This document shows, one piece after another, positions 1-11,871 of a stretch of DNA of 64,000 bases. Position 1 is the first letter of the stretch, and the number at the start of each line of letters is the position of its first letter. The notes below the pieces were generated by a model, which was not told the DNA's origin, ran no database searches, and worked only from the letters and a program-made list of their open reading frames with translations. The translations under genes and the position numbers were made by a program. The stretch comes from Cannabis sativa (lineage: Eukaryota; Streptophyta; Magnoliopsida; Rosales; Cannabaceae), in NCBI RefSeq assembly GCF_029168945.1, contig NC_083602.1, forward strand, positions 12,831,850 through 12,895,849, in the 5' to 3' direction.

Positions 1-2330
1 TCAGTTGTCTTTGTATCTCACCATCTAATTTCGATTTATATGAGATGGTGCTTACTTTGGGGGTGGAGGAATTATTGAATAATAATTCAAGCTCTACCAG
101 AGAAGAATTGTAACTTGGTCTATTCGAAAATACCAGAAAGTTATATCACTGAAGAAAAGTCTACACTGTATTATCTCAATTACATATTTTAAAATATGAG
201 AGATATGTCTTTCGTTAATTCAGATGTACTTTTAAAACAGTAAAGATTTCAGTATCCCTTGATGAGTAAAGCATATAGTAAAGGGTGTTTCATAAGAGTA
301 CTTATGAACTAGTTTCCAAAAGTTTGGGTGGATTCAAATATACTACACTTGATCTGAAGATCAAGACATCAGATTGACCTATTTGCACAGTTTGTTTTAT
401 ATTAGTGCAAGTGGGAGTTTGTTAGGTTTTATGCCCTAAATAAAATTCTTTACAATCTGATTAGTTATCAATATAAGAAATTTGAAGTGATTGATGTTTG
501 CATGAATTTTACATGCTAATGGTTTAATATGTTTGTTACATTCATACACACAAAATCAGTTAAATCCAGATCATATGTCTATTCACAATTACAGTATCGT
601 CAACACAGTGGAATGTGATTGTGATCATATGAATCAAAAGTTTTGGTCCCTGTTTCATCAGTGTTATTGGATTTACACTAATGTGATAATGAGCGATGAT
701 GTGTACTTACACTTGGAGTAAGTGTTATGTTCTTTCCAGGACATTAGTAAAGTATACTAGTTTCGAATGTATGGAGTATACATTGGACTGGACCGATATT
801 GCAACTAAGTTAAGATATTAAAAACTTACCGTTATACATATCTTTCCAAGTCAATATCAGTAGTTGATCTTAAGATTAAAAGAATCTAAATCCTGATATG
901 CTTAGGCTCAACTCAGGAGTGCTATTCATGTTCTTAGATTTATTAGTTAAGCCTACTTTCGGGTCAGGGTGATACGTATATTTCGAGAACATGATACTAT
1001 GATTGAGTGGGAGTGCTAAACATAAATATGGAATCTATAGCTTCTACTGGTGTATAGAAGTTAAGTGATGATTCACTTCGAGCTTAGCAAATAGAAGTAA
1101 ATGGATGAGCTCTTGTTTAACTGACTAATTATTAGATCACTAAACACCATTTACAGGTAGCTAAGTGTTTTAAGGGGCAAAATACATTGAGGGGTGAGAA
1201 CGGTAAAGAAATCCCATCTCGATGTAAATCATCTATATAGAGGATCTTTAAATCACAATAAGATTATAACAATGGTTAAATGAGATAGTATATTGGTATC
1301 GTGAAACATACAATATGCTCTATATAAGTCTGAGAGTGCAATTCTAAGTTCTAAGAGTCGATTCAACGAAGAATTAATAAGTAGGAATTTACTTGGTAAA
1401 TTTGGTTCACTTATTGGAAGCTCAGCATATAGATCCATGGTCCCCATTCTAGTTGAGAACATTCTGCTTGTAAGACTCATTAATTGATTCGTGATTGGTC
1501 AATTATAATTCTAAAGTTAGACTATGTCTAATTTTATGAATTTTCACTATGCAGGGGCGAAATTGTAAGGAAAAGAGTTTTCTAGGTTTATTTATTTATT
1601 AATGGACTTTATATGTCTAATTAATAATTAAATTAAATGACAATATTATTTAATAATCTATTTTAGTTATTAAATAATTAGTTTTGGCATTTAAAAGGTT
1701 AGAATTGGAAAATTGGCATTTTTGAGAAAATAGAGATAAAATTTGATAAAACTGCAAAATCAAGTGAGGCCCAATATAACACCTAGGCCGGCCACTTAAT
1801 GGAGTTTTTCAAATTAATATTTTCATTATTTTAATGCCAAATAATTCTAAACCTAGACCTAGTAGTTGCCTATAAATAGAAAGTGATGGCTCAGTCTCAA
1901 AACATGCTTTCACAAGTTTTCAGATCAGCTTTCTGACAGAAATTTCTCTCTTCAGAAAACTGAGCCTTCCCCACTTTCTTCCTTGGCCGAAATACCTCTC
2001 TCTCTTTTCCCTTCATCTTTTTCGTGACCCTAGTGAAAGAGTAAGTGCCCACACACAGCAAGCAGTAACTCAATCATAGATTGGAAGACTGTGAAGGATC
2101 AAAGCTTGAAGAAGAAGGAGATTCGGGCTCAGATCTTGTTTATACTCTGCTACAGAAAGGAATCAAGGGTTAGAGATCTGAGTGGAAGGAGACATTTATT
2201 CCGCTACATCAATGTAAGGTTTTCTTAACTTTATATGTGTTTAATTTATCGTTTTAGAAAGTTCATATTTAGGATGTTAATAAACATACTTGTGAGTAGA
2301 TCTAAGATCCTGGTAAAATAATTCCCAACA
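1..2330 (+). mobile_element. Ty1/Copia element, family A: 3' internal end plus 3' LTR, cut by window start
   Basis: The first 419 bases match the last part of the interior of the two better preserved family A elements at 13511-23781 and 5952-28634. They hold no open pol frame, only eroded pol traces such as the 'gatggtgcttactttggggg' stretch near 45-64, which resembles the RNase H region of the pol at 59660-59700. A purine-rich tract (gcaagtgggag) precedes the LTR. No primer site follows the LTR, so this is the 3' LTR and the rest of the element lies left of the window. It is inserted in the Gypsy element that continues at 2331. Confidence 0.85.
420..2330 (+). repeat. 3' LTR of the left-edge Copia A element
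   Basis: A 1911-bp LTR that starts TGTTAGG and ends CCCAACA. It is closely similar along its length to the LTRs at 13511 and 21870. A TATA box (ctataaata) near 1870-1878 marks the promoter. The next five bases (atact) would be the target duplication, but the other copy lies outside the window. Confidence 0.9.
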
Positions 2331-2339
2331 ATACTATCA

Positions 2340-3023
2340 CTTCCAAAAGAGATTAATCGCTTGGCGAACATGGTAAAAGCTCTATGTGATAATTTAATGG
2401 CGCATGATTCAGAGAGTTTTAAGGATAATAACTCAAATAACGAAAGTGATGAGGTATTTTTTAATATAGTAGAAGCACCATCAGATGAATACATAGAAGA
2501 GACTGAGCCTAGAATTGAAGAGAAAGAATCCTTTGAAGTGGTTGAAAATTTGGATACATTGGATGCTTGCTCAACAAATGATGATCTCAATTTGGTGAAT
2601 GAAGAAACATCCATCCTCAATGATGAAATTATTGATGATCAAATCACAGTCAAGGATGTGGATGGTCATGAGGAAACTGAACAACCAATTGAGAGGTTAT
2701 TTGAGAAAAGCAAGAAAGAGGTGCCATTGGTGGCAGAAGAATCACTCGTAGTTGTTGATTTGAGGTTGTCAACACCACTATACTATGAACCACCAATGGA
2801 CCCTTATTTTCCACTAATGTCGCATTCTCCATATTGTATTCTCTTCGAGTTACCAAAGGCTTCTCCCCAAGCTCATCATCCAAGGTCTTTTGTTGTTGGT
2901 GGGAATTTTGGTTCAAACTCATTACATGCCAAGCTTGAGGGCATCTTCAAAAACAACTTTCAAGTTGTCTTGCATGACGCTTATTATGGGCGTCAACCGC
3001 TTGTTGATGTGACATGGACCTAA
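2340..3023 (+). pseudogene. Gypsy-associated acidic ORF remnant, no catalytic domain
   Basis: An open frame of about 228 codons enters from the Copia junction at 2330 and stops at 3023. The first half is very acidic, rich in Glu, Asp and Ser, with the character of a flexible linker. The second half is rich in Pro, His and Tyr and ends near residues GRQPLVDVTWT. No zinc knuckle, protease, RT or integrase motif is visible. Its place just before the 'cacattggg...agtttggggg' signature suggests the tail of a Gypsy polyprotein or an accessory ORF. Its N-terminal part is cut off by the Copia insertion, so the real start is not visible. A host gene fragment cannot be fully excluded. Confidence 0.45.
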
Positions 3024-4284
3024 GGTAAGCTTTCTTCTCTTTAACTTTTATTTTCACATTGGGAACAATGTGAAAAATTAGTTTGGGGGAGGGGCTTAAT
3101 TTTAAAATTTTTTTTGTTTGATTGTTTAGTTGTTTAGTTAGTTTTTTTTTTTTTTTTGTTGTCGTGGTTTAGTGTGTTGTTAATTAAGCCAAGATCAATT
3201 TTGTTGTTGTTGTTATTTGTGATATGTCCTAAAATTTTGAAACTGTGTGCTTAATTCTGTTAACTCTTTGGATTAGTTTGGATGCTTGTAAAGCCTGTGT
3301 ATGAATACAATTTGACGATCTGTGAAATATGTTATAATTGTTTTACTATGGTTTGTGGTAAGATTGATTGAATAGCTTAGAACTTGCATATCTTATTCTT
3401 TTGAGGTGAAATCCTTGACAACATTTCATAGGAACATGATTTAGGCAGTTTGTTTGGATAGTTTGAGCCTTTCAAGCCTACCATAATATGAATATCCTTT
3501 GTGAACCCTTTTGAGCCTAAACCTGTTTTGTTTCTTCACCCATTGAACTAAAAGATGTATCCACACTATTGTTTTTGTCCTCATTACATTTTGAATGGTA
3601 TCATAAGCCTTACAATAAGTTTGGGGGAGTGAAATATATAGTGTGTGGAAGTATTGAAGAAAAGAAAAAAATCTATCGTGATTGAGAAACATGTGAAAGA
3701 AAAAAAAAAAGAATTGTAACTCGGCATCACTTGAAAAAAAAATGAAAAAAATCAGAAATAAAAGAAAATTTCATTGATGTCTAGTGATTGGAAAAAAAGT
3801 AGAAAAAAATCTCAATCATGGTTAGTTGTGGGAACACTTCGGGAAATTTTAAAATTATGAGAAGCTTGTGGGTTCTTTTGTGCTTATGATATCTTTAGCC
3901 AAAATTGTCGTTTATTTTCCGAATATCCCCATAAATTCTAACCTTAAAAAGTCCTTTTGATTCCGAAAAGAATGTTGTCAACATTAGTGGAGAGAGGTAA
4001 GCATGCAAGCATATTGGCTATTGGTTTATGGACTAGTTTGATGGAGTGAAACCATTTTTACATTATTTCGATACTGAAGTTAGTTTGTATCTCTGCATTG
4101 TGTGATAAAATGAGCATCCTAATTAATTGTTAGAGTTTTTAGAATTGAAAATCTAGTTTAGTTAATGGAAGGAAATTTCACATGAGCCAGCAGTAATATA
4201 ATTATCTGATAGCTTAGTTCATCGAGTTTTAGTGTTAGACTTAGTCTTACTCGAGGGCGAGTAAGAATCTAGTTTGGGAGAATT

Positions 4285-5662
4285 TGTTAGGCTATTTTTA
4301 GCATACGTTTTGGGTCACTTTTTATAGTTGTTTTCCTTCTTTATTATTATATTTGGAATAGAATTACGCTTGTTTTCTTTGGTTTCAGGTTTCACACTTG
4401 GAATGTATAAATTGATCAAATTTTGGAAAACAACAATCTATAAAATAGAGAAAATTCTGCGAGAAAATAAAGCTGAAAATTCAAGCCTAAATTTGGCTAT
4501 GTTCTAGTCAGATTTTGGAAAAATTCAAAACATAAAAGTTTTAGATTTACTTTTCTTCTTTCCAATGCATTTTGAATCAACTCATTTGGAGTTCGTATGT
4601 GACAGTTATGAACATTTTACTGAAAGATGCTGAAGCTGTCAAATTTCGCTCCAGTAGTCGCGACCACCACTTCCCATGGTCGCGACTAGGAGCCAGGCAG
4701 CGAGCATATTTTCCGTATTTTGCCTATGGTCGCGACTAGACTTTATGTAGTCGCTACTAGGGGCGAAAAACGAGATTTTTGGGCAGTTTTTGACTTTTTC
4801 AAAGCTAGGAACCCTAATTTCTTTTTAAGGGGCTCGTGTTTTAGAAGGAAGGGAGGTAGAAATTGGACCAAAAAGTGAAAGAAGGAGGCAGAGGAAGCAA
4901 TGGTGGTGATCCATAATGCAATCACCAACTAGTTCTTTCTTAAACTCTTAATTTCTATGTTAATTTCTGTTTTAGTTTTGATTATGGATGTTAATATGGA
5001 TTTTATGAACTAAACTCCTATTTAGGGAGATGATGAATGTTGATTGAAATTACTTTTGGTTAATGATAATTGCTATTTCTCCTTTCTTGATTGTGAATTT
5101 ATCCATATTTGTGTTTAATTACATGTTTAAGATTGATCACCTTCTACATGTTCTATGATCCCAATTCAAAATCTGAAAAGTGAGAATTGGGAATGCTAAA
5201 ATTGGATAAACTAGGTTTTGATGTGAAACGAAAGTATTTGCATAGCCTGTGTGACATTTAGATTATTGCTTGATGCTGATTATATGTTAATCTATCTCAG
5301 AGATGATTAAATAACATGTGATTTAGGACCTAAAAGATCTGAAAAGAGTTAGGTTAATTTTTATAATCTGTCATTCACATTGAGAAAGAGAATAGTAATT
5401 AGCATTAACAATTGGGTCATTAAATCAATAGGATTCTTTTTCGTAAATATTCATCCATAATTAATTACACTTTTTATTATAATTATCATGCTTTTTAATT
5501 TTTAGTTATTTAATTATTCAACCTTATTATTGATTCTACCAAATAGAAACAAGAATTCAATTGATTGGTACTTAGCTACAGTCCTCGTGAGAACGATCTC
5601 ACTTACATGAGTATTACTTGTTAAAACGATATGTATACTTGCGTGTTGGATTTATCACAACA
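4285..5662 (+). repeat. 3' LTR of the Gypsy element
   Basis: A segment of about 1378 bp that starts TGTTAGGCTATTTTTAGC directly after a purine tract (agtttgggag) and ends atcacaaca. The last 150 bp (tcctcgtgagaacgatctcac, then 'acttgcgtgttgg') match the usual style of plant Athila/Tat LTR ends. Four near-palindromic TAGTCGCGACTA-like words lie at 4655-4770. No primer site follows, so it is the 3' copy. The partner LTR is outside the window, so the borders rest on the TG/CA ends and on the G-rich tract. Confidence 0.6.
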
Positions 5663-5815
5663 GCAGGCATCGATTTTGAGGAGACCTAAGATGCCTAATG
5701 TCTAACTATATCCCCTGTTGTTTTAAAGGTATCAAACCATAACTAAGTGACTCTATAGGCCAAATTAATGTCACATTCAACTGTTACCGGGCATAAATAA
5801 TGAAATTTATAAAAA
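5663..5815 (+). repeat. Left piece of the sequence split by the large Mutator-like element (probable Gypsy LTR fragment)
   Basis: The piece continues at 33393-33834 once the 27.6-kb insertion and one copy of its duplicated TTATAAAAA are removed. No ORF is present. The joined sequence ends in 'agggcgttaca', the common 3' end of Tekay-like chromovirus LTRs, so it is probably part of such an LTR. Its 5' border is not recognised. Confidence 0.4.
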
Positions 5816-5951
5816 GGGTAAATGGCGGCAAAACTCCCAAAACTTTTATTTTGGTTTCACTTAACCCCCAAAACCCAAATTTGGGCGGTAAAAGCCCCAA
5901 TACTCGTATTCAGTTAGCAATTTACCCTTTCCATTCATTTTAGGTGTTAAG
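5816..5951 (+). repeat. Outer MULE left TIR, first part
   Basis: It is the inverted counterpart of about 33250-33392. It is broken at TTAAG (5947-5951), which is duplicated at 28635-28639 by the Copia A2 insertion. The right TIR reads through the same site uninterrupted, which proves the pre-insertion sequence. Confidence 0.88.
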
Positions 5952-8900
5952 TGTTGGGTTTTATGCCCTAAATAAAACTCTTTACAATCTGATTAGTTAT
6001 CAATATAAAGAATTTGAAGTGATTGATGTTTGCATGAATTTTTCATGCTAATGGTTTAATATGTTTATTACATTTACACACAGAATCAGTTAAATCCAGA
6101 TCATATGTTTATTCACAATTACAGTATCGTCAACACAGTGAAATGTGATTGTGATCATATGAATCAAAAGACTTGGTCCCTGTTTCATCAGTGTTATTGG
6201 ATTTACACTAATGTGATAATCATCGATGATGTGTACTTACACTTGGAGTAAGTGTTATGTTCTTTCCAGGACATTAGTAAAGTATACTAGTTTCGAATGT
6301 ATGGAGTATACATTGGACTGGACCGATATTGCAACTAAGTTAAGACATTACAAACTTACCGTTATATATATCTTTCCAAGTCAATATCTGTAACGCCCGT
6401 ACTTTTATAAAAATACTAATTTTATTTACAAGCGTTAAATGCGGAAAATTATAATGTCGCATTTTTATTTAATACTTGAAAATGTTCACAACTGGCCAGT
6501 TTTTGTACAAAAGACATAATAAATAATAACTGAAATAATTGCGACATAAACTTAATAGCGTAAATAAATAAATAGAGTGTCCTAGACCGCCCGCAGTTAT
6601 ATGGCCCTCAACGAGTTCACACACACAAGCGTCCAAAGTTTCACTCGCCACCGGCATTCTAGACTTTCAGTTACCTTGGTCTGCACATGGTAATTTGATA
6701 AGGGTGAGCTACTAAACTCAGTAAGGAAATGTGTGTCAAGTAGTCATAAAAATAAAAAATAAAACTTAATTAAAATGCACATGCACACATTTAAACAGAT
6801 AGCAAAACATAAACTTAATTATATCACTAGTCACTATTAACTAGGTTCTAAGCTAAATCACATAAAATGATTACGCCCAAGTCCGACTTTGGCAAATAAA
6901 CCCGAGCTATTGGACTAAATGGCGGAGGGCTGGGTTCAGTAAAATCGTACCCACTACTAAATGGCCCCCTATCTACCATATAGACCCAACAGTCAAGTAT
7001 TTAACCATTATCTTCTCGGTCAAACCATGTCACATTATAATCTACCTAATTTAAATAATGTCAAACTACTATACATTATTTAAATAACATAACAATCATA
7101 ATTAAATAATGTGAATCTTATAAACACACTATTTACATACATACTTAAATAACATGAATCTTATAAACATATTATTTAAATATATATCTTTAGCAATGGC
7201 CATGCTCTAATACTGTAAACATACATAAATAACATGAATCTTATAAACATATTATTTAAATATATATTATACAGTACATTAAATAACAAACATTAAAGAG
7301 TCAGGCAGAAGACCTTAGTTAACTTCTCTTTTACTATTCCCACTCTTTCTATGAATGTTATTACATACAGAAAACTTATGTTTTTCTACTTAATTTCCTT
7401 ACCTCGATTGTGGAGTCCTAGCCTTGATTGCAATGAAAGTGACCCTTGAGAAATAATTATCTTATGAAAAACCTAAATTTCATACTTATTAATTAGAACA
7501 TATTACAATGGTATATATAAATATATATATGAGAACTTGACTGTGAATCTATAAACCCAAAATCATAGAATGATATACCTTAATTAGCTTCCAATGAGAT
7601 CTAGTTGGGCACCAAAACTTGAACTTAAAATGATAGATGTATGGTGAGGCCAATATGATGTAAGATATATGAGAGGATGATGTTAACTTAGAGTCTTAGC
7701 CTTGAGTTAATGAGGGACAAGAAAACAATAGTTTGTGGGTGGTGTTTGGTTTTATGGTGACATATTAAGCCGAGCTAAGGAGTTAAGGCTTTATTCTAAA
7801 ATGAAATAAGTGAATATATGAGGGTGATTGCAAGGGAATTTTTGTATGTAAATCTGTAATAGAGATTGGTGTGAGCTATGTTTACACTAATGACCCCTAT
7901 TTATAGCCTTAAGCTTTAGCTAACATACCTTAAACTATATCCCTTAATCTATGCCACGATCCCCATCTAAATATGGTTAAGCTTTATAAAGCTATTAAAT
8001 TAAACAATTAAATAACTAAGCCCCAGACTATTCGGTCAAAGCTTCAATGATTTCCCTATATGAATCAAATTTAAGCTGACAAATAGTTTTGATCTTGTTA
8101 ATTGTTGAGAGCTTTATCCTCTCTAGCCCACACGTATACAAGCTTACTAGAGTAGGTTATATACGAACCTCCTTAAACTTCTAACAATCTTTAGTAACTT
8201 CACTCATTTATCCCACGTGTATCATATCTTCTAAAAAAATTATTCCTAAGCAATTGTACAACTACTAATATTACTACTCAATAATAATAAGAATAATTAT
8301 AAAAATCTTTTCCTAACTTAATAATATGACCACATCGTATATGACTAAGCACATAATAATTTTAAATAATAAAAGTTATAAGAAGGACTTAATGCTAAAG
8401 CAAGACTTATTCATAGATTGCCACTAGTAAGATTTTAATTTTATGCTTAATTAATTACTAACCAACCCCATTACTTATATTACACACATATACAGTATGG
8501 AAGTAGCTTACAAGTAACTAACCCCAATTCATCAAATAAACCCAACAATTTCTTAATTAATAATTCATTTTAGTTTACTATAACATGCTACACGTGCATG
8601 CTTTTCATGCATAGCATAAAATCACTATAACTTTATTATCATAAATTTAAAGAAGGTCACTCTTTTACTAATTTATTAATCCATTCACTACTTCCACATC
8701 GAGAAATCTAGACTATTCTAATAATAATCAAATATTTTGGTTATTACAATATCAGTAGTTGATCTTAAGATTAAAAGAATCTAAATCCTGATATGCTTAG
8801 GCTCAACTCAGGAGTGCTATTCATGTTCTTTGATTTATTAGTTAAGCCTACTTTTAGGTCAGTGTGATATGTATATTTTGGGAACATGATAGTATGATTG

Positions 8901-10213
8901 AGTGGGAGTGCTGAACATAAATATGGAATCTATAGCTTCTACTGGTGTATAGAAGTCAAGTGATGATTCCCTTCGAGCTTAGCAAATAGAAGTAAATGGA
9001 TGAGCTCTTGTTTAACTGACTAATTATTAGATCACTAAACACCATTTACAGGTAGCTAAGTGTTTTAAGGGGCAAAATACATTGAGGGTTGAGAACGGTA
9101 AAGAAATCTCATCTCGATGTAGATCATATATATAGAGGATCTTTAAATCACAATAAGATTATAACAATGGTTAAATGAGATAGCATATTGATATCGTGGA
9201 ACATATAATATGCTCTACATAAGTCTGAGAGTGCAATTCTAAGTTCTAAGAGTGGATTCAACGAAGAATTAATAAGTAGGAATTTACTTGGTAAATTTGG
9301 TTCAGTTATTGGAAGCTCAACATATAGATCCATGGTCCCCATTCTAGTTGAGAACATTCTGCTTGTAAGACTCATTAATTGATTCGTGATTGATAGATTA
9401 TAATTCTAAAGTTAGACTATGTCTAATTTTATGAATTTTCACTAAACAGGGGTGAAATTGTAAAGAAAAGAGATTCTAGGTTTATTTATTTATTAATGGA
9501 CTTTATATGTCTAGTTAATAATTAAATTAAATGACAATATTATTTAATAATCTATTTTAGTTATTAAATAATTAGTTTTGGTATTTAAATGGTTAGAATT
9601 GAAAAATTGGCGTTTTTGAGAAAATAGAAATAAAATTTGTTAAAACTGCAAAATCAAGTGGGGCCCATTAACACACCATGGCTGGCCACTATTTGTGGAT
9701 TTTCAAATTAATATTTTCATTATTTTAATTCCAAATAATTCTAAACCTAAACCTAGTAGTTGCCTATAAATAGAAAGTGATGGCTCAGTCAAATCACAAG
9801 TTTTCATAACATCTTGTGACAGAAAATTTCTCTCTTCAGAATAACTGAGCCTTCCCTACTTTCTATACCTGGCCGAAACCTCTTCTATTTTCTCCCTTCA
9901 TAAAATTTCGACCCTAGTGAAAGAGTAAGTGCCCACACACAGCAAGCAGTAACTCAATCATAGATTGGAAGACTGTGAAGGATCAAACTTAAAGAAGAAG
10001 GACATTCGGGCTCAGATCTTGATTATACTCTGCGACAGAAAGGATACAAGGGTTAGAGATCTGAGTGGAAGGAGACATTAATTTCGCTGCATCAATGTAA
10101 GGTTTTCTTAACTTTATATGTGTTTAATTTATCGTTTTAGAAAGTTCATATTTAGGGTGTTAAACAACATACTTGTGAGTAGATCTAAGATCCTCGTAAA
10201 ATAAATTCCAACA
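5952..10213 (+). repeat. 5' LTR of Copia A2, interrupted by a solo LTR
   Basis: It starts TGTTGGG and ends TTCCAACA. Removing 6389-8748 and one ATATC leaves 1897 bp, against 1896 bp for its partner at 26739. The TATA box lies near 9768. Confidence 0.92.
6389..8748 (-). mobile_element. Solo LTR, Ty3/Gypsy (chromovirus/Tekay-like), in Copia A2 5' LTR
   Basis: A 2360-bp unit starting TGTAACGCCC and ending TTATTACA on the plus strand, flanked by ATATC on both sides (6384-6388 and 8749-8753). No internal region is present, so it is a solo LTR left by recombination. The minus orientation is inferred from a TATA-like ctataaatag near 7893-7903 and from the sense end GGGCGTTACA. The sense reading of 'actcagtaaggaaatg' and 'ctgcacatggtaa' gives the stop-and-donor style region seen in Tekay-like LTRs. 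At 6921-6971 it carries a stem-loop core also present in the Copia A/B/C leaders. Confidence 0.82.
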
Positions 10214-10234
10214 ACTGGTATCAGAGGCAAGGTA
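10214..10234 (+). other. Primer binding site of Copia A2
   Basis: Directly after the LTR end CAACA the sequence reads actggtatcagaggcaagg. TGGTATCAGAG matches the complement of the plant initiator Met-tRNA 3' end, the usual Copia primer. The following base is g where c is expected. Confidence 0.9.
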
Positions 10235-10628
10235 ATTGATTTGCTTGCAAGAAATTTGAGCTTTAAAACGATTGTTTGTTATTTGGATGGTTTCATGTTG
10301 TATTGAGTGTTACATGATGATTGTTGATGTTTGTGAATTTTTGTGAAAAATAATTGAAATTTTGTTTCTGGAATTATTTTTATTGGATAGTATGGAAAAA
10401 ATTAAGCAAGTTCTTTTTTTACAGAACTCAAATTCGATTTAATTTGAATTAGTTATGATTTTTTGAAGATTCGAAAAAAGATAGGGATGCTGAGCATTAC
10501 CCACACGCGCGGCCAGCAGGAATTCAGACAAGCACGGGCGAGCTTGCTGTCTGAATCCCCCCTTGCGCACGTGGATCCTTGTCTGATCCCCCCCTACACG
10601 CGCGGGAATGCTGCAACTTCCCCTGTCC

Positions 10629-10691
10629 GCCGAGTTTTCTCGGCTATTCCCTCAGGTTGCGCGCGCGGACGGTATGCAACGCATACCGTCC
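10629..10691 (+). repeat. GC-rich hairpin pair in Copia A2 leader, dimer-site-like
   Basis: GCCGAG-TTTT-CTCGGC (10629-10644) is a 6-bp hairpin. GGACGGTATGC-AAC-GCATACCGTCC (10667-10691) is a perfect 11-bp inverted repeat with a 3-nt loop. Copia B has the same hairpin with a paired G-C to A-T change at 54277-54301. Confidence 0.75.
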
Positions 10692-11779
10692 GTACAGCTC
10701 CCAAATTTTTCGTTTTTCTTCATTTTTTCATGCTTTTTCATGGATTTAAGTTTCGATTTTTGTGTAGTTTTGTATTTATATATTTACTATTCGTAATTCA
10801 ATTCTAATTATCATAATTAATTTATTTAATATTTTTTAAAAAATTTTAATTAATGATATTAGTGTAATTTGAATTTGAAATTAGTAAATATCTATCTTTT
10901 TGCTTAATTATCTATCTTATTTTTAAATTTGATTATATCTTATCTTATTTTTAAATTTAAGGTCAGATATTAAATTTTTTTTAAATAATTTGACCTTATT
11001 TAAATTTAAAATAAGATAACTATAATCATCTAATTTTAAATAGATGTAAGATATTTTGCTAACTTTTAAATTTTGTTATTTTATTTATTTAAATTAAATT
11101 TAAAATCTGAAAAAGATATTTCATTTATCTTTTTTAATTTTTTATTTAATTTTTATTTATAAAATAACATTTAATTTGTAAAAGTAGTTAGCAAATTTTG
11201 AAATGATATTTAGGTTAGTTGAAACCTAATTTTTCAAAATTGTAGGTTTAATTTTAAATATTTATTTTAATAATTTCGAAATTTAAATTAATAATATTTT
11301 TTTGAATTTAAAAAATAATTTTTTTTAATTTTTTTCTTGAAAATTAAATTTATTTTTTATTTATTTATTTAATAATTTATTTATTTAAAATTAAATAAAT
11401 CCTACTTCCAACTATCCAGCTAATTTTGTTGCAGGAGTATATGGTTTTAGCTTATGTGTAATTTTTCAAAACCTATTATTACTTGATTGCAAATAGCCAT
11501 GGTTAACTTGTTGACAGATCCAATGATCTGATTTTAACTCATGGCTCCCTTGGTCAAGTTAATAATTTGTAACAGGTAAATTTTACAATCTTCTTTCATC
11601 TGTGTATGACCTAGCAACATGATAGGATCCATCCAATTGTGTACCTGTGTGAGCCTATGTGTTTATTTTATTATATAGATGCATATAGGTTGTTGCTAAA
11701 TAAAATGTCACACCATGATAGATTTTATTTAGGTCCATTTAGTTATTGGACCTATTCAATTAATAACAGTTATTTATTC

Positions 11780-11871
11780 GGGCCTTGTGTGAGAGTTGGG
11801 AGCCATAGAAGTGGGTACGACACACTGAACCCAGCACCCCCTCACATGAACTACCCCAATTGTGAAGGCCC
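11780..11871 (+). repeat. Conserved ~90-nt stem-loop in Copia A2 leader
   Basis: The outer arms GGGCCTT/AAGGCCC and the inner arms TGGGT/ACCCA pair around 'acgacacactga'. The same arrangement is at 17012-17102, 50716-50806 (minus) and 55387-55489. Confidence 0.7.

Larger units (their letters stand above)
2331..5662 (+). mobile_element. Ty3/Gypsy element (Athila/Tat-like), 3' part with 3' LTR
   Basis: The sequence holds the end of a coding frame (to 3023). It is followed by 'cacattgggaacaatgtg' and a 'tagtttgggggag' tract, a pairing typical of the region after pol in plant Athila/Tat elements. Further A-rich spacer carries two more G-rich tracts at about 3619 and 4271. The 3' LTR starts right after the last tract. 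The 5' part lies left of the window because the Copia A element at 1-2330 is inserted here. The Athila/Tat assignment rests on style of motifs, not on a reverse transcriptase. Confidence 0.65.

Noticed and set aside
1253..1480. A 75-codon minus-strand frame repeated in all A-type LTRs (1253, 9148, 14354, 22713, 27569)
   Set aside because: It is antisense to the LTR, has no start or domain of its own, and recurs only because the LTR itself recurs.
2361..3023. Host protein gene of 220 residues
   Set aside because: No ATG at its left end, it is cut by a Copia LTR, and it is followed by a Gypsy-type post-pol signature.
10463..10807. A 114-codon frame in the Copia A2 leader
   Set aside because: It spans the GC-rich hairpin island; the A1, B and C leaders do not keep it. 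The island reads better as RNA structure.
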